A DNA stretch of 64,000 nt from Methylocaldum sp002005105 (GCF_051027545.1 NZ_CP194902.1:930001-994000); one strand, 5' to 3'. Positions 9,149 through 18,221 are shown, counted from the first letter of the stretch. Program-made: numbers and translations. The notes: generated from the letters alone by a model not told the origin.

Positions 9149-9480
9149 AACCTGCTTTACACTCCCCGGACTAATCTTCCCGCTCTTTCCGCCTCGAAAT
9201 GCTTCCTTCGAGGCTATCGCCATTCCAGGGGCTTTTACGTATCGGAGGCGGGAGATCTCCAGTTTCTGCCAGCCCTTCAATGACTTATAGCCATAACCGT
9301 GCGGTCCGCGTCTGAACCGTATCGGGTGTCGCCCTGTACGACACACTTCATTTGTCGAAAAATTTTACAGTTGCGGCGTCCGAGCCGCGGGCTTGCCCCA
9401 AGTTTGCAGGCGACACACGCATTCCAAACGATTGGCACATACGCTGCTTAACCAGTGCCGTCGGTTTTGGAGAGCCCAAT
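9149..9480. other. Intergenic region upstream of the lytic transglycosylase gene
   Basis: This 332-bp stretch lies between tag and the transglycosylase start. The transglycosylase frame stays open back to a TTG at 9352, but that extension lacks a signal peptide and a ribosome-binding site. I see no terminator, repeat or clear promoter here. Confidence 0.35.
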
Positions 9481-10317
9481 TTGATTGCAATTCGACTCCT
9501 GCTTGGTTGGCTGCTAAGTATCAGCGCGACGCTTGTCCTGGCGCAGGACAGCATCGACACGGCAAGCGATCTGCGCACCCTGGCTCTGCGCTACGAGCAC
9601 GGCCGAGGCGTCAAACAGGACTACGCCGAGGCTTACCGCCTTTACTGCAAAGCGGCGTTGCTCGGGGATGCGCAAGCGGCGTACAACCTCGGCTGGATGT
9701 ACTTCAACGGCCGAGGCCTTTCCCGCAAGGCGGACGTCGCCGTAGGCTGGTTCATGCGTGCGGCCAAGACCGGCGATGTTTATGCGGCGCGGATGCTGGT
9801 GCGCTACCAGGGCATAACCCCTGCGGACGACTCCGACTGCCAGCCCGAACCGGCACCGGTTACAGCCAGCATCGAGCCCAGTTCAAATCCAAGCCGGAAA
9901 CTCGTCGAAAGCTGGGTCAGCCAGATCGCACCGCAATATTCCATCGATCCGCAACTGGTATTGGCCGTCATCCAGGCGGAATCCGGTTTCAATTCGTCCG
10001 CACTCTCCAGCAAGAACGCCCAGGGACTGATGCAGCTCATTCCCGCCACGGCGGAGCGTTTCGGCATCAAGGATGTCTGGAACCCGGTGGAAAACATCAA
10101 GGGCGGAACCGCCTATCTCCACTGGCTGTTGCGGCATTTCGGCGGCAACGTCGAATGGGCGGTGGCCGCTTACAACGCGGGCGAGCGAACCGTTGAACAA
10201 TATCAGGGTGTTCCCCCTTATCGGGAAACCCGCAACTATGTTCAGCGCATTCTGGCGACTTACCAAAAGACTGTTCATCCGGTACCGCCGCCGCGATCGG
10301 ACGATCGTTTGTTCTAA
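9481..10317 (+). CDS. Periplasmic lytic transglycosylase with Sel1-like repeats
   Basis: After a signal peptide (LIAIRLLLGWLLSISATLVLA read from the TTG start) come two Sel1-type repeats (ALRYEHGRGVKQDYAEAYRL and the next unit), a short linker and a C-terminal SLT domain. The catalytic glutamate is Glu167 in VIQAESGFNS, followed by the family motifs QGLMQLIPATAERFG and AYNAGERTV. The enzyme should cleave peptidoglycan strands in the periplasm. I chose the TTG at 9481 because GGAGAG sits just upstream and the signal peptide starts there; no ATG fits. The protein would be 278 residues. Sel1 repeats suggest it is held in a complex. Confidence 0.88.
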   Translation: MIAIRLLLGWLLSISATLVLAQDSIDTASDLRTLALRYEHGRGVKQDYAEAYRLYCKAALLGDAQAAYNLGWMYFNGRGLSRKADVAVGWFMRAAKTGDVYAARMLVRYQGITPADDSDCQPEPAPVTASIEPSSNPSRKLVESWVSQIAPQYSIDPQLVLAVIQAESGFNSSALSSKNAQGLMQLIPATAERFGIKDVWNPVENIKGGTAYLHWLLRHFGGNVEWAVAAYNAGERTVEQYQGVPPYRETRNYVQRILATYQKTVHPVPPPRSDDRLF

Positions 10318-10342
10318 TCGGCCCGGAGCCGCTCTCCGTCCA

Positions 10343-10645
10343 TCAAAGCCGCCCCGCATCGACAATCGGCGAAACCCAGTAGTGAATCGCCGATCCTGCG
10401 AAATCCGTCTTTAATCGATCCAGCAACACCTCCAGGTCGGAGCCGGCGAGCTGCACATCGAAGCGAACCTGCCGCTTGCGTCCGGTCACCTGCTCAACCA
10501 GGGTCAAGCTTTCCGGATGGCTCGAATGGCCGCTGATCGGAAAGCTGCTGAATCCGCTCGGATGCTCGTACTGCAATAGCCAATCGATTATGGGTTCCTC
10601 GTGACCGGGTGGGGCGATCAAGGTAAGGAGAAAGAATTCGCTCAT
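10343..10645 (-). CDS. DUF3240 family protein
   Basis: This 100-residue protein (starting MSEFFLLTLIAPPGHEEPI) matches the DUF3240 family as I remember it: small, ferredoxin-like or PII-like proteins repeatedly found next to heavy-metal RND efflux genes. It lies on the same strand as the metal efflux operon, about 265 bp downstream of the permease gene, with repeat sequence between. A regulatory or metal-sensing role is plausible from context but not demonstrated. No metal-binding cysteine pair is visible. Confidence 0.75.
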   Translation of the reverse strand: MSEFFLLTLIAPPGHEEPIIDWLLQYEHPSGFSSFPISGHSSHPESLTLVEQVTGRKRQVRFDVQLAGSDLEVLLDRLKTDFAGSAIHYWVSPIVDAGRL

Positions 10646-10801
10646 GGGATGCTCCGAATGGGTAATTCCAAATCGCTTTCAATCAGGCATTCATTTTCGT
10701 AGGGTGGCTTAGGCGCACATCAGCACTGACCGACTGCCGATCACTGTGCTTCGCGTGCGCCGTAACCCACCAAGCGACCTCCAATCGGCGGGTTACGCGG
10801 A

Positions 10802-10825
10802 GCCTGTCCTGAGCGGAGCCGAGGG
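10802..10825. repeat. Dispersed 24-bp repeat (CCTGTCCTGAGC type)
   Basis: A single unit beginning GCCTGTCCTGAGC and ending in an AG-rich block. Two tandem units of the same family occur at 27412-27459. This short sequence family is widely scattered in bacterial genomes, usually in intergenic DNA. Confidence 0.6.
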
Positions 10826-10839
10826 GCTATCCCGCCATC

Positions 10840-10870
10840 GATGGGTTTCGCTTCGCTCTACCCATCCTAC
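10840..10870 (-). repeat. Dispersed intergenic repeat (GTAGGATGGGTAGAG type)
   Basis: Read on the minus strand this is GTAGGATGGGTAGAGCGAAG followed by CGAAACCCATC. It is nearly identical to the copy at 50327-50357, with one clear mismatch over 31 bp. It has hairpin potential (GGATGGG/CCCATC). A related GTAGGGTGG sequence lies nearby at about 10698, so the whole 10.7-10.87 kb spacer is repeat-derived. Confidence 0.7.
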
Positions 10871-10911
10871 GATGAATGTTCACTCGAATGCCGAATGGAA
10901 TAAGGAGGAAA

Positions 10912-13900
10912 TCATTGTTTTGGCTCCCCCACCCTAATCTTCTCCCAGAGGGAGAGGAGATTGGACCCGACTTTGGATTCGCCGTAGCGACGGTAGAGAA
11001 TGGGCAGCAGCACCAAGGTCAGCAGCGTCGACGTGAAGAGTCCGCCGACGCCGACCACCGCCAGCGGCCGCTGGATTTCCGAGCCCGGGCCGGTCGCGAA
11101 CAACAGCGGAATGAGTCCGAAGGCGGCGATGCCGGCGGTCATCAGCACCGGCCGAAGCCGGCGCATTGCGCCTACCACCACCGCTTCATCCATGGGTAGC
11201 CCCAGTACCCGCAGTTGATTGAAATAACTCACCATCACCACGCCGTTCAGCACCGCGATGCCCAATAGGGAAATGAAGCCCACCGAGGCCGACACCGAGA
11301 GATATTCTCCGGAAATCCAGACGCCGTACACGCCCCCGATGAGCGCCAGGGGCACGTTGGCCAAGACCAGAATGGCCTGGCGCACCGAACCGAAGGTGGA
11401 AAACAGAAGCAGGAAGATCAGCCCGATCGACACCGGAATAACCACGGCCAAGCGGGCGGCGGCCCGCTGCTGGTTTTCGAACTGGCCGCCCCATTCGATG
11501 TAATAGCCGGTAGGCAACTGCACCTGGCCGGCCACGGCCTGCTTGGCCTCTTCCACGAAGCCCACCAGATCCCGTCCCTCGACATTGCTGCGCACCGATG
11601 TGTAGCGCTGGCCGCGCTCGCGGTTGACCGCCACCACGCCTTCCACCGGCTCGATTTTGGCGACTACCGACAATGGCACCCGGCGCCCGTCGGGCAAGGC
11701 GATCTGCAGGGTGGACATATTGGCCGGCTCTCCGGAGCCTCTGAGCAGCAACGGCGTGCGGCGGATGCCCTCCTGGACGATGCCGAGCTTGAGCCCCTCG
11801 ATCTGGGCCCGCAAGGTGTCGGCCAGAGAATCCGCATCCAACCCCAGGCGTCCCGCGGCCAGCCGGTCCACTTTCACCACCAGGTACTGCATGCCTTCGT
11901 TGCGGATGGTGAACACGTCCGAAGCGCCGGGAATCTTCCGCATCACGGCGGCGATTTCCTCCGCCTTGGCGTTGAGCACAGCGAGTTCCGGGCCGTACAG
12001 CTTGACCGCCACGTCGCCGCGCACTCCGGTCAGCATCTCGGTGACCCGCATCTGAATCGGCTGAGTGAAGCCGTAAGCGATGCCGGGAATGGTATCCAGA
12101 ACCTTACGGATTTCGTCGATCAGGGCTTCCTTGCTGTCCATGCGCCATTCGTCCGGCGGCTTGAGGACGAAGAAGTTGTCGGTCTCGTTGAGTCCCATGG
12201 GGTCGAGGCCGATCTCGTCCGCGCCGACGCGGGATACGGCCCGCGTCACTTCCGGCACGTGCTCCAGGATAGCCTTTTGGATTTGCTGGTCCAGCCGCAC
12301 CGACTGCTCCAGCGTGATGGACGGCAGTTTCTCCACCTGCACGATGATGTCGCCCTCGTCCATGGTGGGCATGAAGGTCTTGCCGATCTGGAAATAAACG
12401 CCCACAGTGGACAGCAGCAGCAGTCCCGCGCCGAGCAACACGGTGCGGCCGTGAGCGAGGGACCAGATCAGGACCGGGCGGTACCATTCCGAGAGCTTCC
12501 GCGCCAGCCAGGGCTCCTCGTGTTTGACGCGCTTCATCAGGAAAGAGGCCACGACCGGGATCACGACCAAGGAGAAGATCAACGATCCGCTCATGGCGAA
12601 CACGTTGGTGAAGGCCAAGGGCTTGAACATCTTCCCTTCCAGGCCCTCCAGGGTAAACAGCGGCACGAACACGACGCCGATGATGATCGTCCCCGAGACC
12701 ACGGGCGCGGTGACTTCGCGCATGGCGCGGTAGATCGCGTGCAGTCGCGGCACTCGATTCGTCTTGCTCTGCTCAGCGAGATGGGTGGTGATGTTCTCCA
12801 CCACCACCACCGCCGGGTCGACCAGCTTGCCGATCGCGATGGCGAGCCCGCCGAGGCTCATGAGATTGGCCGTCAGGCCGAAGTGGTTCATCAGCAGAAA
12901 GGTGAACAGGGCCACCATGGGCAGAATGAAGGCGACGGTCAGCGCGGCCCGGAGATCGCCGAGGAACAGAACCAGCAGGATCAGCACCAGAATGGTAGCC
13001 TCCACCAAGGCCCGGACGATGGTGTTTATTGCTTTCCCGACCAAGTCGCCGCGGTTGTAGAACACGCTGACTTTGACCTCCTTGGGCAAAGCCGGGCGGA
13101 TTTCCTCGAGCTTCTTCTCGACTCCTTCCACCACCTGCCGGGCATTCGCTCCCCTGAGGCTCAGCACCAGGCCCTCGACCGCTTCGCTCTGGCCGTTCTG
13201 GCTCACGGCGCCGTAGCGGGTCAGGGCGCCTATGCGGACGTCGGCCACATCGCCCACGGTGATGGACGTGCCGTTCCGCTCCGCGACGACGATGGTGCGC
13301 ACGTCGTCCAGGTCGACGATCCGCCCCTCGGTACGCACCAGAAGCGCCTCCTCGCCTTGGGCCAAACGGCCGGCGCCGTCGTTGCGGTTATTGGACTTGA
13401 GCGCCTCGGCCAGTTCTCCGATACTCACGCCGCGAGCCGCCATCCGCATGTTGTCGGGAATGACCTCGAAGCTTCTCACCATCCCGCCCAATGCGTTCAC
13501 GTCGGCGACGCCCGGCACCGTGCGCAGCGCCGGTCTAATCACCCAGTCCAGTAGGGTTCGCCGCTCGGAGAGGCTCAAGCCATCGCCTTCCACCGTAAAC
13601 ATGAACATCTCGCCCAAAGGCGTGGTCATGGGTGCGATACCGCCTTCCGCGTTGCCCGGCAGATTTCCCCAAACCTCGTTCAGGCGCTCAGCCACCTGTT
13701 GGCGCGCCCAATAAATATCGGTGCCCTCCTCGAAGTCGATGGTGATGTCGGTAAGCGCGTATTTCGCGATGGAGCGGAGCATGGTCTGCCTGGGGATGCC
13801 GAGCATTTCCACCTCGATCGGCGCCGTGACGCGCGCTTCCACCTCTTCCGGGGTCATGCCGGGCACCTTGATGATGATCTTGACCTGAGTCGGCGAAACG

Positions 13901-14022
13901 TCCGGAAAGGCGTCGATGGTCAGATTGGCCGCGGCGAACCAGCCGGCGCCGGCCAGGAGCAGGGCGCTCAGCAAGGCGAACAGGCGCTGGGTCAGCGCGA
14001 ACTGGATCAAGCGTGCGATCAC
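10912..14022 (-). CDS. Heavy-metal efflux RND permease (CusA/CzcA family)
   Basis: This 1036-residue inner-membrane proton/metal antiporter has the two-fold RND architecture with 12 membrane segments and large periplasmic loops. The proton-relay helix reads AIAIGKLVDPAVVVVEN. It keeps one Asp and one Glu and lacks the DFG...D double-aspartate arrangement of Zn/Co/Cd-type CzcA, so it looks closer to the CusA-like branch. Of the three CusA substrate methionines, only the one near MLTGVRGD seems present, so the metal cannot be assigned. It overlaps the adaptor gene by 4 bp and is the last gene of a secreted protein-OMF-adaptor-permease operon. Confidence 0.93.
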   Translation of the reverse strand: MIARLIQFALTQRLFALLSALLLAGAGWFAAANLTIDAFPDVSPTQVKIIIKVPGMTPEEVEARVTAPIEVEMLGIPRQTMLRSIAKYALTDITIDFEEGTDIYWARQQVAERLNEVWGNLPGNAEGGIAPMTTPLGEMFMFTVEGDGLSLSERRTLLDWVIRPALRTVPGVADVNALGGMVRSFEVIPDNMRMAARGVSIGELAEALKSNNRNDGAGRLAQGEEALLVRTEGRIVDLDDVRTIVVAERNGTSITVGDVADVRIGALTRYGAVSQNGQSEAVEGLVLSLRGANARQVVEGVEKKLEEIRPALPKEVKVSVFYNRGDLVGKAINTIVRALVEATILVLILLVLFLGDLRAALTVAFILPMVALFTFLLMNHFGLTANLMSLGGLAIAIGKLVDPAVVVVENITTHLAEQSKTNRVPRLHAIYRAMREVTAPVVSGTIIIGVVFVPLFTLEGLEGKMFKPLAFTNVFAMSGSLIFSLVVIPVVASFLMKRVKHEEPWLARKLSEWYRPVLIWSLAHGRTVLLGAGLLLLSTVGVYFQIGKTFMPTMDEGDIIVQVEKLPSITLEQSVRLDQQIQKAILEHVPEVTRAVSRVGADEIGLDPMGLNETDNFFVLKPPDEWRMDSKEALIDEIRKVLDTIPGIAYGFTQPIQMRVTEMLTGVRGDVAVKLYGPELAVLNAKAEEIAAVMRKIPGASDVFTIRNEGMQYLVVKVDRLAAGRLGLDADSLADTLRAQIEGLKLGIVQEGIRRTPLLLRGSGEPANMSTLQIALPDGRRVPLSVVAKIEPVEGVVAVNRERGQRYTSVRSNVEGRDLVGFVEEAKQAVAGQVQLPTGYYIEWGGQFENQQRAAARLAVVIPVSIGLIFLLLFSTFGSVRQAILVLANVPLALIGGVYGVWISGEYLSVSASVGFISLLGIAVLNGVVMVSYFNQLRVLGLPMDEAVVVGAMRRLRPVLMTAGIAAFGLIPLLFATGPGSEIQRPLAVVGVGGLFTSTLLTLVLLPILYRRYGESKVGSNLLSLWEKIRVGEPKQ

Positions 14023-15110
14023 TCTTCTTCTCCCATGCCGAGCCAGGCGGCCTTCAGCGCGGCCACGCCTTGCACGGCCACTTCCTCGCCCGCGTCCAAG
14101 CCTTCGTGAATGACGACGCTATAGGCTTCCAGACCGGCCACCGCCACTTCGCGCGCGACAAAACCCTCAGGCGTTTGCACGAACACGTAGTTTCGGCCTT
14201 CGTGGCCGACCAACGCGGCGACGGGCAGGCGGAAAATCAGGTCGGTGCTTTTGTGCATCAGTTGCGCGTTTATGTGCATGCCCGGCCGCAGATCCTCCGC
14301 TGGGCTGTCGACCACGGCCCGTACCAAAGCGCTTTGGCTCTTGGGATCCACGTGCTGACCGACCTCGATGATGCGGGCGGTGGCCCGAGAATTTTCCAGG
14401 CTGATGCGGTCGCCGATTCTCACCTCGTGCAGCCGTTCCTGAGGCATGTCGACCTCCAGCCACAATTCGTCCAGTCTGCCGACCCGAAACAGCGGCGCGA
14501 GTCTATCCACCCGCTGCCCCACCACGGCCATGCGTTCGAGCACGACGCCGTCTATCGGGGAACGCACTTCTATCAGACTGCTCAGCTGCCGATTAGTCTT
14601 AAGGCGCCGAATCTCGCCTTGGCCCAGCCCTGACGCCGCCAGGGTCTGTTCCGCTGCCCGCAGCGCCGCCTGAGCCTTGTCGAAATCGCTCTTGGTTTCC
14701 TGCCAGCGCAACCGGGAAATAATGCCCTCCTTAAGCAGAGTCTCGTCCCGTCTCAGCCGCGCTTGGGCCAAATTGAATTCGGAGGCGGCATCGAGCAATT
14801 CCCGTTGCAGGGCCAGCAAATCGGGACTCTGAATACGGGCGAGCACTTCGCCTTGTTTCACCCTTACGCCCAGGGGTACGGCGACGTTGCTGATCACTCC
14901 CGCTTGCGGGGCGCTGACGACGAATTCGTTCTGCGGCGGTAAAACGACACGGGCCGGCGCCCGCGCCAGCGGCATGGCTGCAACCTCTTCCGGCTTCACC
15001 GTGCGGATTCCCAAATGTTTCGCTTGTTCCGCCGTAACCTGAACCGCATTCTCGGCCGCGAGTCCCGTCGCGCAAAAGCATAAAAGCATGGACAAAAAGA
15101 CGAGTCTCAT
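14019..15110 (-). CDS. Periplasmic adaptor subunit of heavy-metal RND efflux
   Basis: The 363-residue protein has an N-terminal signal peptide (MRLVFLSMLLCFCATGLAAE). It has a split biotinyl-lipoyl-like region (PQAGVISNVAVPLGVRVKQG and SPIDGVVLERMAVVGQRV), an alpha-helical hairpin between the halves (about residues 120-180) and beta-barrel domains. It links the inner-membrane permease to the outer-membrane channel. It overlaps the upstream outer-membrane factor gene and the downstream permease gene by 4 bp each, so translation is coupled. No N-terminal metal-binding extension of the CusB type is evident. Confidence 0.93.
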   Translation of the reverse strand: MRLVFLSMLLCFCATGLAAENAVQVTAEQAKHLGIRTVKPEEVAAMPLARAPARVVLPPQNEFVVSAPQAGVISNVAVPLGVRVKQGEVLARIQSPDLLALQRELLDAASEFNLAQARLRRDETLLKEGIISRLRWQETKSDFDKAQAALRAAEQTLAASGLGQGEIRRLKTNRQLSSLIEVRSPIDGVVLERMAVVGQRVDRLAPLFRVGRLDELWLEVDMPQERLHEVRIGDRISLENSRATARIIEVGQHVDPKSQSALVRAVVDSPAEDLRPGMHINAQLMHKSTDLIFRLPVAALVGHEGRNYVFVQTPEGFVAREVAVAGLEAYSVVIHEGLDAGEEVAVQGVAALKAAWLGMGEEE

Positions 15111-16357
15111 GGCGTGACTCCGACCACTTGGTTGTAGACCGCGATATCCCGCTGCAACAGGATGGCCCGTTCGGCGGCATCGCGAATGGCGGCCTGGGCG
15201 GTGGCCTGGATCTTGAGATAATCGATCAGCGAAATCTCCCCGGTCTCGAACGCGAGCCGGCTCATTTTGAGCTGGGACTCGGCGATTTCCCGCCGCCTTT
15301 CGGCGATCGTCAGGGCGGCGCGATCGACCTCGAGATTGTGTATCGCCTCATGCAGCGCCTTCTCCAACTGCCGCAACAAGATGTCCCGATCAGTCAGGCG
15401 CTGGGTCAGGACGATATTGGCCTCGGCCACGAACGGCGCGTTATAGGCCTCACCGCCGATGGGGATTTGCAGCACGAAGTTGGTTTCGTTGTTATAGCCT
15501 TCTTTTCGGGTGCCCCGTTCGTGCTGGGTACCGACCAGAATCGAAGGCTGGTTGCCCTGCTTGGACTTGCGGGTGAACTCGACTTCGGCCTGGGCGCGCT
15601 CGATCAATGCGTTGGCGACGGCCAGGGCCGGATGGCTCTCGTCGAACGTGCTGCGGGGGCTTTGCTCCTCCTCGAAAAATTTCGGCGCACGCTCCAGGCG
15701 GGTCAGATTGGAATAGCTCTTGCGGGCATGCATCACCTCCGCTTCGGCCTGAACAACCGCGGTCTTTTTCTCCAGCTCGTCGCTTTCCGCAAGCAGCAAG
15801 TCTGCCCGCGCGAGGTCGCCGACATCGACACGCCGTTGCACCAGGGCGGTCAACTGCCTGGAAACCTCGTAGATACGCTCGGCAAGCTCATATCGGTTTT
15901 CCACCAGCCGAAGGTTCCATAGGGCATCGCGCACTAGGCCGGCCACCTCGTGCCTTATCGCCCGCGCGAGCAAAGCGGTGCTCTGCGTCGCTTCCTCGGC
16001 CACGGCCCTGCTCGCCGCGCGCTGGCCCCACATCCATACCGGAATTTGATAGCCGGTCTGTATTTCCACCGCGCCGCGATCGTTAAAGGCACGATCGTCG
16101 ATCCATTGCAGATAGACCGCAGGGTAACCCGCTATCCAACTGGCACTGCGGCGCTCCAGAGCCTTAGCCTCATTCTCGAAAGCCGCGATGAGAGCGCTTT
16201 GCGGGTATTTTTCGAAAGTGGCCTCGATGACCTGGCCAAGGCTCAGCGATTCGTCGAACACCAGCTCATCGTAATGATCGACAAAGCGCTCTTCGGAGGC
16301 GACGGGCGCGATCGCGAAAAAACAAGCCGCGCCTGCCACACACACTAAAAGCTTCAT
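15107..16357 (-). CDS. TolC-like outer-membrane factor of heavy-metal efflux
   Basis: This 416-residue protein has a signal peptide (MKLLVCVAGAACFFAIAPVA) and two repeats of long amphipathic helices typical of TolC-family channels, for example LAVANALIERAQAEVEFTRK and a late LIDYLKIQATAQAAIRDAAE. There is no lipobox, so it resembles CzcC-type rather than NodT-type factors. It is the second gene of the operon, about 190 bp downstream of a small secreted-protein gene, and overlaps the adaptor gene by 4 bp. Confidence 0.9.
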   Translation of the reverse strand: MKLLVCVAGAACFFAIAPVASEERFVDHYDELVFDESLSLGQVIEATFEKYPQSALIAAFENEAKALERRSASWIAGYPAVYLQWIDDRAFNDRGAVEIQTGYQIPVWMWGQRAASRAVAEEATQSTALLARAIRHEVAGLVRDALWNLRLVENRYELAERIYEVSRQLTALVQRRVDVGDLARADLLLAESDELEKKTAVVQAEAEVMHARKSYSNLTRLERAPKFFEEEQSPRSTFDESHPALAVANALIERAQAEVEFTRKSKQGNQPSILVGTQHERGTRKEGYNNETNFVLQIPIGGEAYNAPFVAEANIVLTQRLTDRDILLRQLEKALHEAIHNLEVDRAALTIAERRREIAESQLKMSRLAFETGEISLIDYLKIQATAQAAIRDAAERAILLQRDIAVYNQVVGVTP

Positions 16358-16548
16358 TGGTATTTTTCTCCCAAAGTCACGAGCCGGGACGACGGTGACC
16401 GCTGCTCAAGCTGGACGGGAAACGCTCCCGTGCCCATTGCCCGATGTCCCCACTGAATTCTTTTCGTTAAAGGCCACCCGCCCACACAGGGCAGGCCCCC
16501 GATAAAGCCGGGAACAGAGAGCGAAAGTCCTTTAAAAGGCGAATTTGG

Positions 16549-16947
16549 TCAAGCGTTTAACGGTGGGGCGCGCGGGGCGGTATTGCGGTAGAAACACGAA
16601 TCCGGCGAGGGTGATTCCTCGACAAGAGATGGGGTCGCGATTAGTTGTGATCGCCGAATCGACGCGGCGATGGAGGGAAGGCAAGGCTGATCATCGGCGA
16701 TCGGCGAAAACTTGGCTTTGCCGGCCTCGCCCCAGAATCCGGCCTGAACGCTGATAATGACGTCCTGATCGAGCGGCGGCGCATCGGCTTGAACCGATGT
16801 CTCTCCGCTTTTCGAGAGGAATTCCAGCCCCGGAACATGCAGAAAGCCGCCCGTTTCGCCCCCGGTGTGCGCATGAACCCACGGCGCGATGACTTGCATC
16901 AGCGTCAAGAGAACTAGCAGGATCGTACGGGAAGCGAGCGTTGTCAC
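16549..16947 (-). CDS. Small secreted protein leading the metal-efflux operon
   Basis: The 132-residue product has a clear signal peptide (TILLVLLTLMQVIAPWVHAH) followed by the short motif HTGGETGGFLHVPGLEF, then a poorly structured tail with two cysteines. Small secreted proteins with a His-rich start in this position are common at the head of heavy-metal RND operons (CzcI-like or DUF2946-like), where a sensing or metal-binding role has been proposed. The assignment to such a family is my inference. It lies on the same strand about 190 bp ahead of the outer-membrane factor. Confidence 0.7.
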   Translation of the reverse strand: MTTLASRTILLVLLTLMQVIAPWVHAHTGGETGGFLHVPGLEFLSKSGETSVQADAPPLDQDVIISVQAGFWGEAGKAKFSPIADDQPCLPSIAASIRRSQLIATPSLVEESPSPDSCFYRNTAPRAPPLNA

Positions 16948-17025
16948 AGTTCGACAATAGTACGGATGGTAAAAACTTGTACAGTATAGTCCTTATGGAA
17001 GGCCGAAAAAATCCAGTGATGCGCC

Positions 17026-17332
17026 ATGGCTGTACAAAAGAATCCCGACACCGATGCGTGGAGCGTATAGGCTTTGACACCGGCCGCAGTCACGGATTTC
17101 CTCGACAGCTACTCGAAAGGAAATGCCGAGCCCGCATGTCTCTATCGCGACCTTAAAGCCGATACTGTGGTTTGGAGCTAATGCCGACGCGGTGTTTCGA
17201 ACATCCGAAGAAGAGATTTGCGCCGCATTCAGCTGAGATTTTGGCTGTACGGCTAATATCCGTCTGCTTGGCTATCACGATATTCGGATCGAGGCGGACC
17301 CGCTGCTTGCCAGTGCCAGTGTAACTGTCTAG
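17026..17332 (+). pseudogene. Decayed NTF2/SnoaL-like gene
   Basis: Translation from ATG 17026 gives MAVQKNPDTDAWSV, a TAG stop at 17068, then LTPAAVTDFLDSYSKGNAEP in the same frame. A one-base shift near 17167 restores WFGANADAVFRTSEEEICAA, interrupted by TGA at 17234 and followed by DFGCTANIRLLGYHDIRIEAD to a stop at 17330. The pieces read like one NTF2-like fold protein broken by two stops and a frameshift. No intact copy is in the window. The family name is tentative; the disrupted coding pattern is what the sequence shows. Confidence 0.45.
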
Positions 17333-17723
17333 TCACCGATTTCGTATCGAAGCAGAGGGAAAAATCTCGAATTGAGTCTCATCGAAATTCTCGCATCCCG
17401 TGAATACCAGAATCCTTTCCATCCCGGTCAGGCCTGTTGGGAGCACCGTATAATGCGACTCCTGCCTAATCTACGATGCTCCGATCTCGGGTGGTTCTAA
17501 GACATTCTCTCAGTCTGGAGCCGATAGACCGGCGACCAACCATATGCCTTGCACATCCAGAGCTTTACGCCTTTTCCATAGCGTACATATACTTAGCCGG
17601 CCCTCATCGAGGGTGTGCAAGGAGGACTCGATGGAAATTCAGGGAATCCGGCGCCGCAAAACCGCGCTATTCACATGCCTTACGACAACATCGAACGATG
17701 TTGAACATCATGGAGATTAGAGT
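17333..17723. other. Intergenic region upstream of the Kazal lipoprotein gene
   Basis: This 390-bp, comparatively AT-rich stretch separates the decayed gene from the lipoprotein start. Short open frames exist but lack domain resemblance. A GGAGATTAGAG ribosome-binding site lies at its end. I see no clear promoter or repeat. Confidence 0.35.
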
Positions 17724-18176
17724 ATGAAAAGGCTTGTCACACTGCTGGTTTATTTTTCTTTACTTGCTTTGCTTGCTGGTTGCGATCGCGAGACTCCGCC
17801 CAAACCACCCGAAACCGTATGCGGTACTATCCGCGGGTTGTCTTGTCCGGAGGGACAATACTGTGATCTTGGCGTCGGCCAGTGCAAAGTTGCAGATGCA
17901 CAAGGGGTCTGCAAAACCAAACCAACCGCTTGCACCAAGGAATTCGATCCCGTCTGCGGTTGCGACGGCAAAACTTATGGCAATGCCTGTGAGGCAGCTG
18001 CCGCTGGAGTTTCCATCGACCATCAGGGCGAGTGCCCGAAAACTGAACCCGTAGCCTGTGGCGGGATCGCGGGAACCAAGTGCCCCGATGATCAAGTCTG
18101 TGTCGATGATCCGAGTGACGACTGCGATCCCACCCAGGGCGGCGCGGATTGTCCAGGTATATGTAAAGCCAAATAG
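17724..18176 (+). CDS. Lipoprotein with a Kazal-type serine protease inhibitor domain
   Basis: The 150-residue protein has a lipoprotein signal with lipobox LLAGC (Cys20). A cysteine-rich first section (33-54) is followed by a Kazal domain at about 63-104 with the signature CTKEFDPVCGCDGKTYGNAC, and then a second cysteine-rich tail (112-147). By alignment with ovomucoid ([20 protein letters not shown]) the reactive-site P1 residue is Lys72, which predicts inhibition of trypsin-like proteases. It would sit on the outer or inner membrane facing the periplasm or surface. The gene is preceded by a good ribosome-binding site and followed by a hairpin. Confidence 0.88.
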   Translation: MKRLVTLLVYFSLLALLAGCDRETPPKPPETVCGTIRGLSCPEGQYCDLGVGQCKVADAQGVCKTKPTACTKEFDPVCGCDGKTYGNACEAAAAGVSIDHQGECPKTEPVACGGIAGTKCPDDQVCVDDPSDDCDPTQGGADCPGICKAK

Positions 18177-18194
18177 AGGAAATGCCGACATTCG

Positions 18195-18221
18195 GGTGCA
18201 ATGGCTGCCGGCCATTGCACC
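18195..18221. terminator. Hairpin between convergent genes, possible terminator
   Basis: An 11-bp perfect stem (GGTGCAATGGC/GCCATTGCACC) with a five-base loop begins 18 bp after the Kazal lipoprotein stop and lies 46 bp from the end of the convergent radical SAM gene. No T-run follows on either strand, so termination activity is uncertain. Confidence 0.5.

Noticed and set aside
12259..13554. A long open frame opposite the RND permease gene
   Set aside because: The translation is dominated by His/Asp/Gln-rich sequence with no fold-like pattern, typical of the shadow of a GC-rich membrane-protein gene.
10912..14022. Assignment of the efflux pump as a Zn/Co/Cd (CzcA) exporter
   Set aside because: The relay helix lacks the DFG...D signature of that group, so I leave the metal open.
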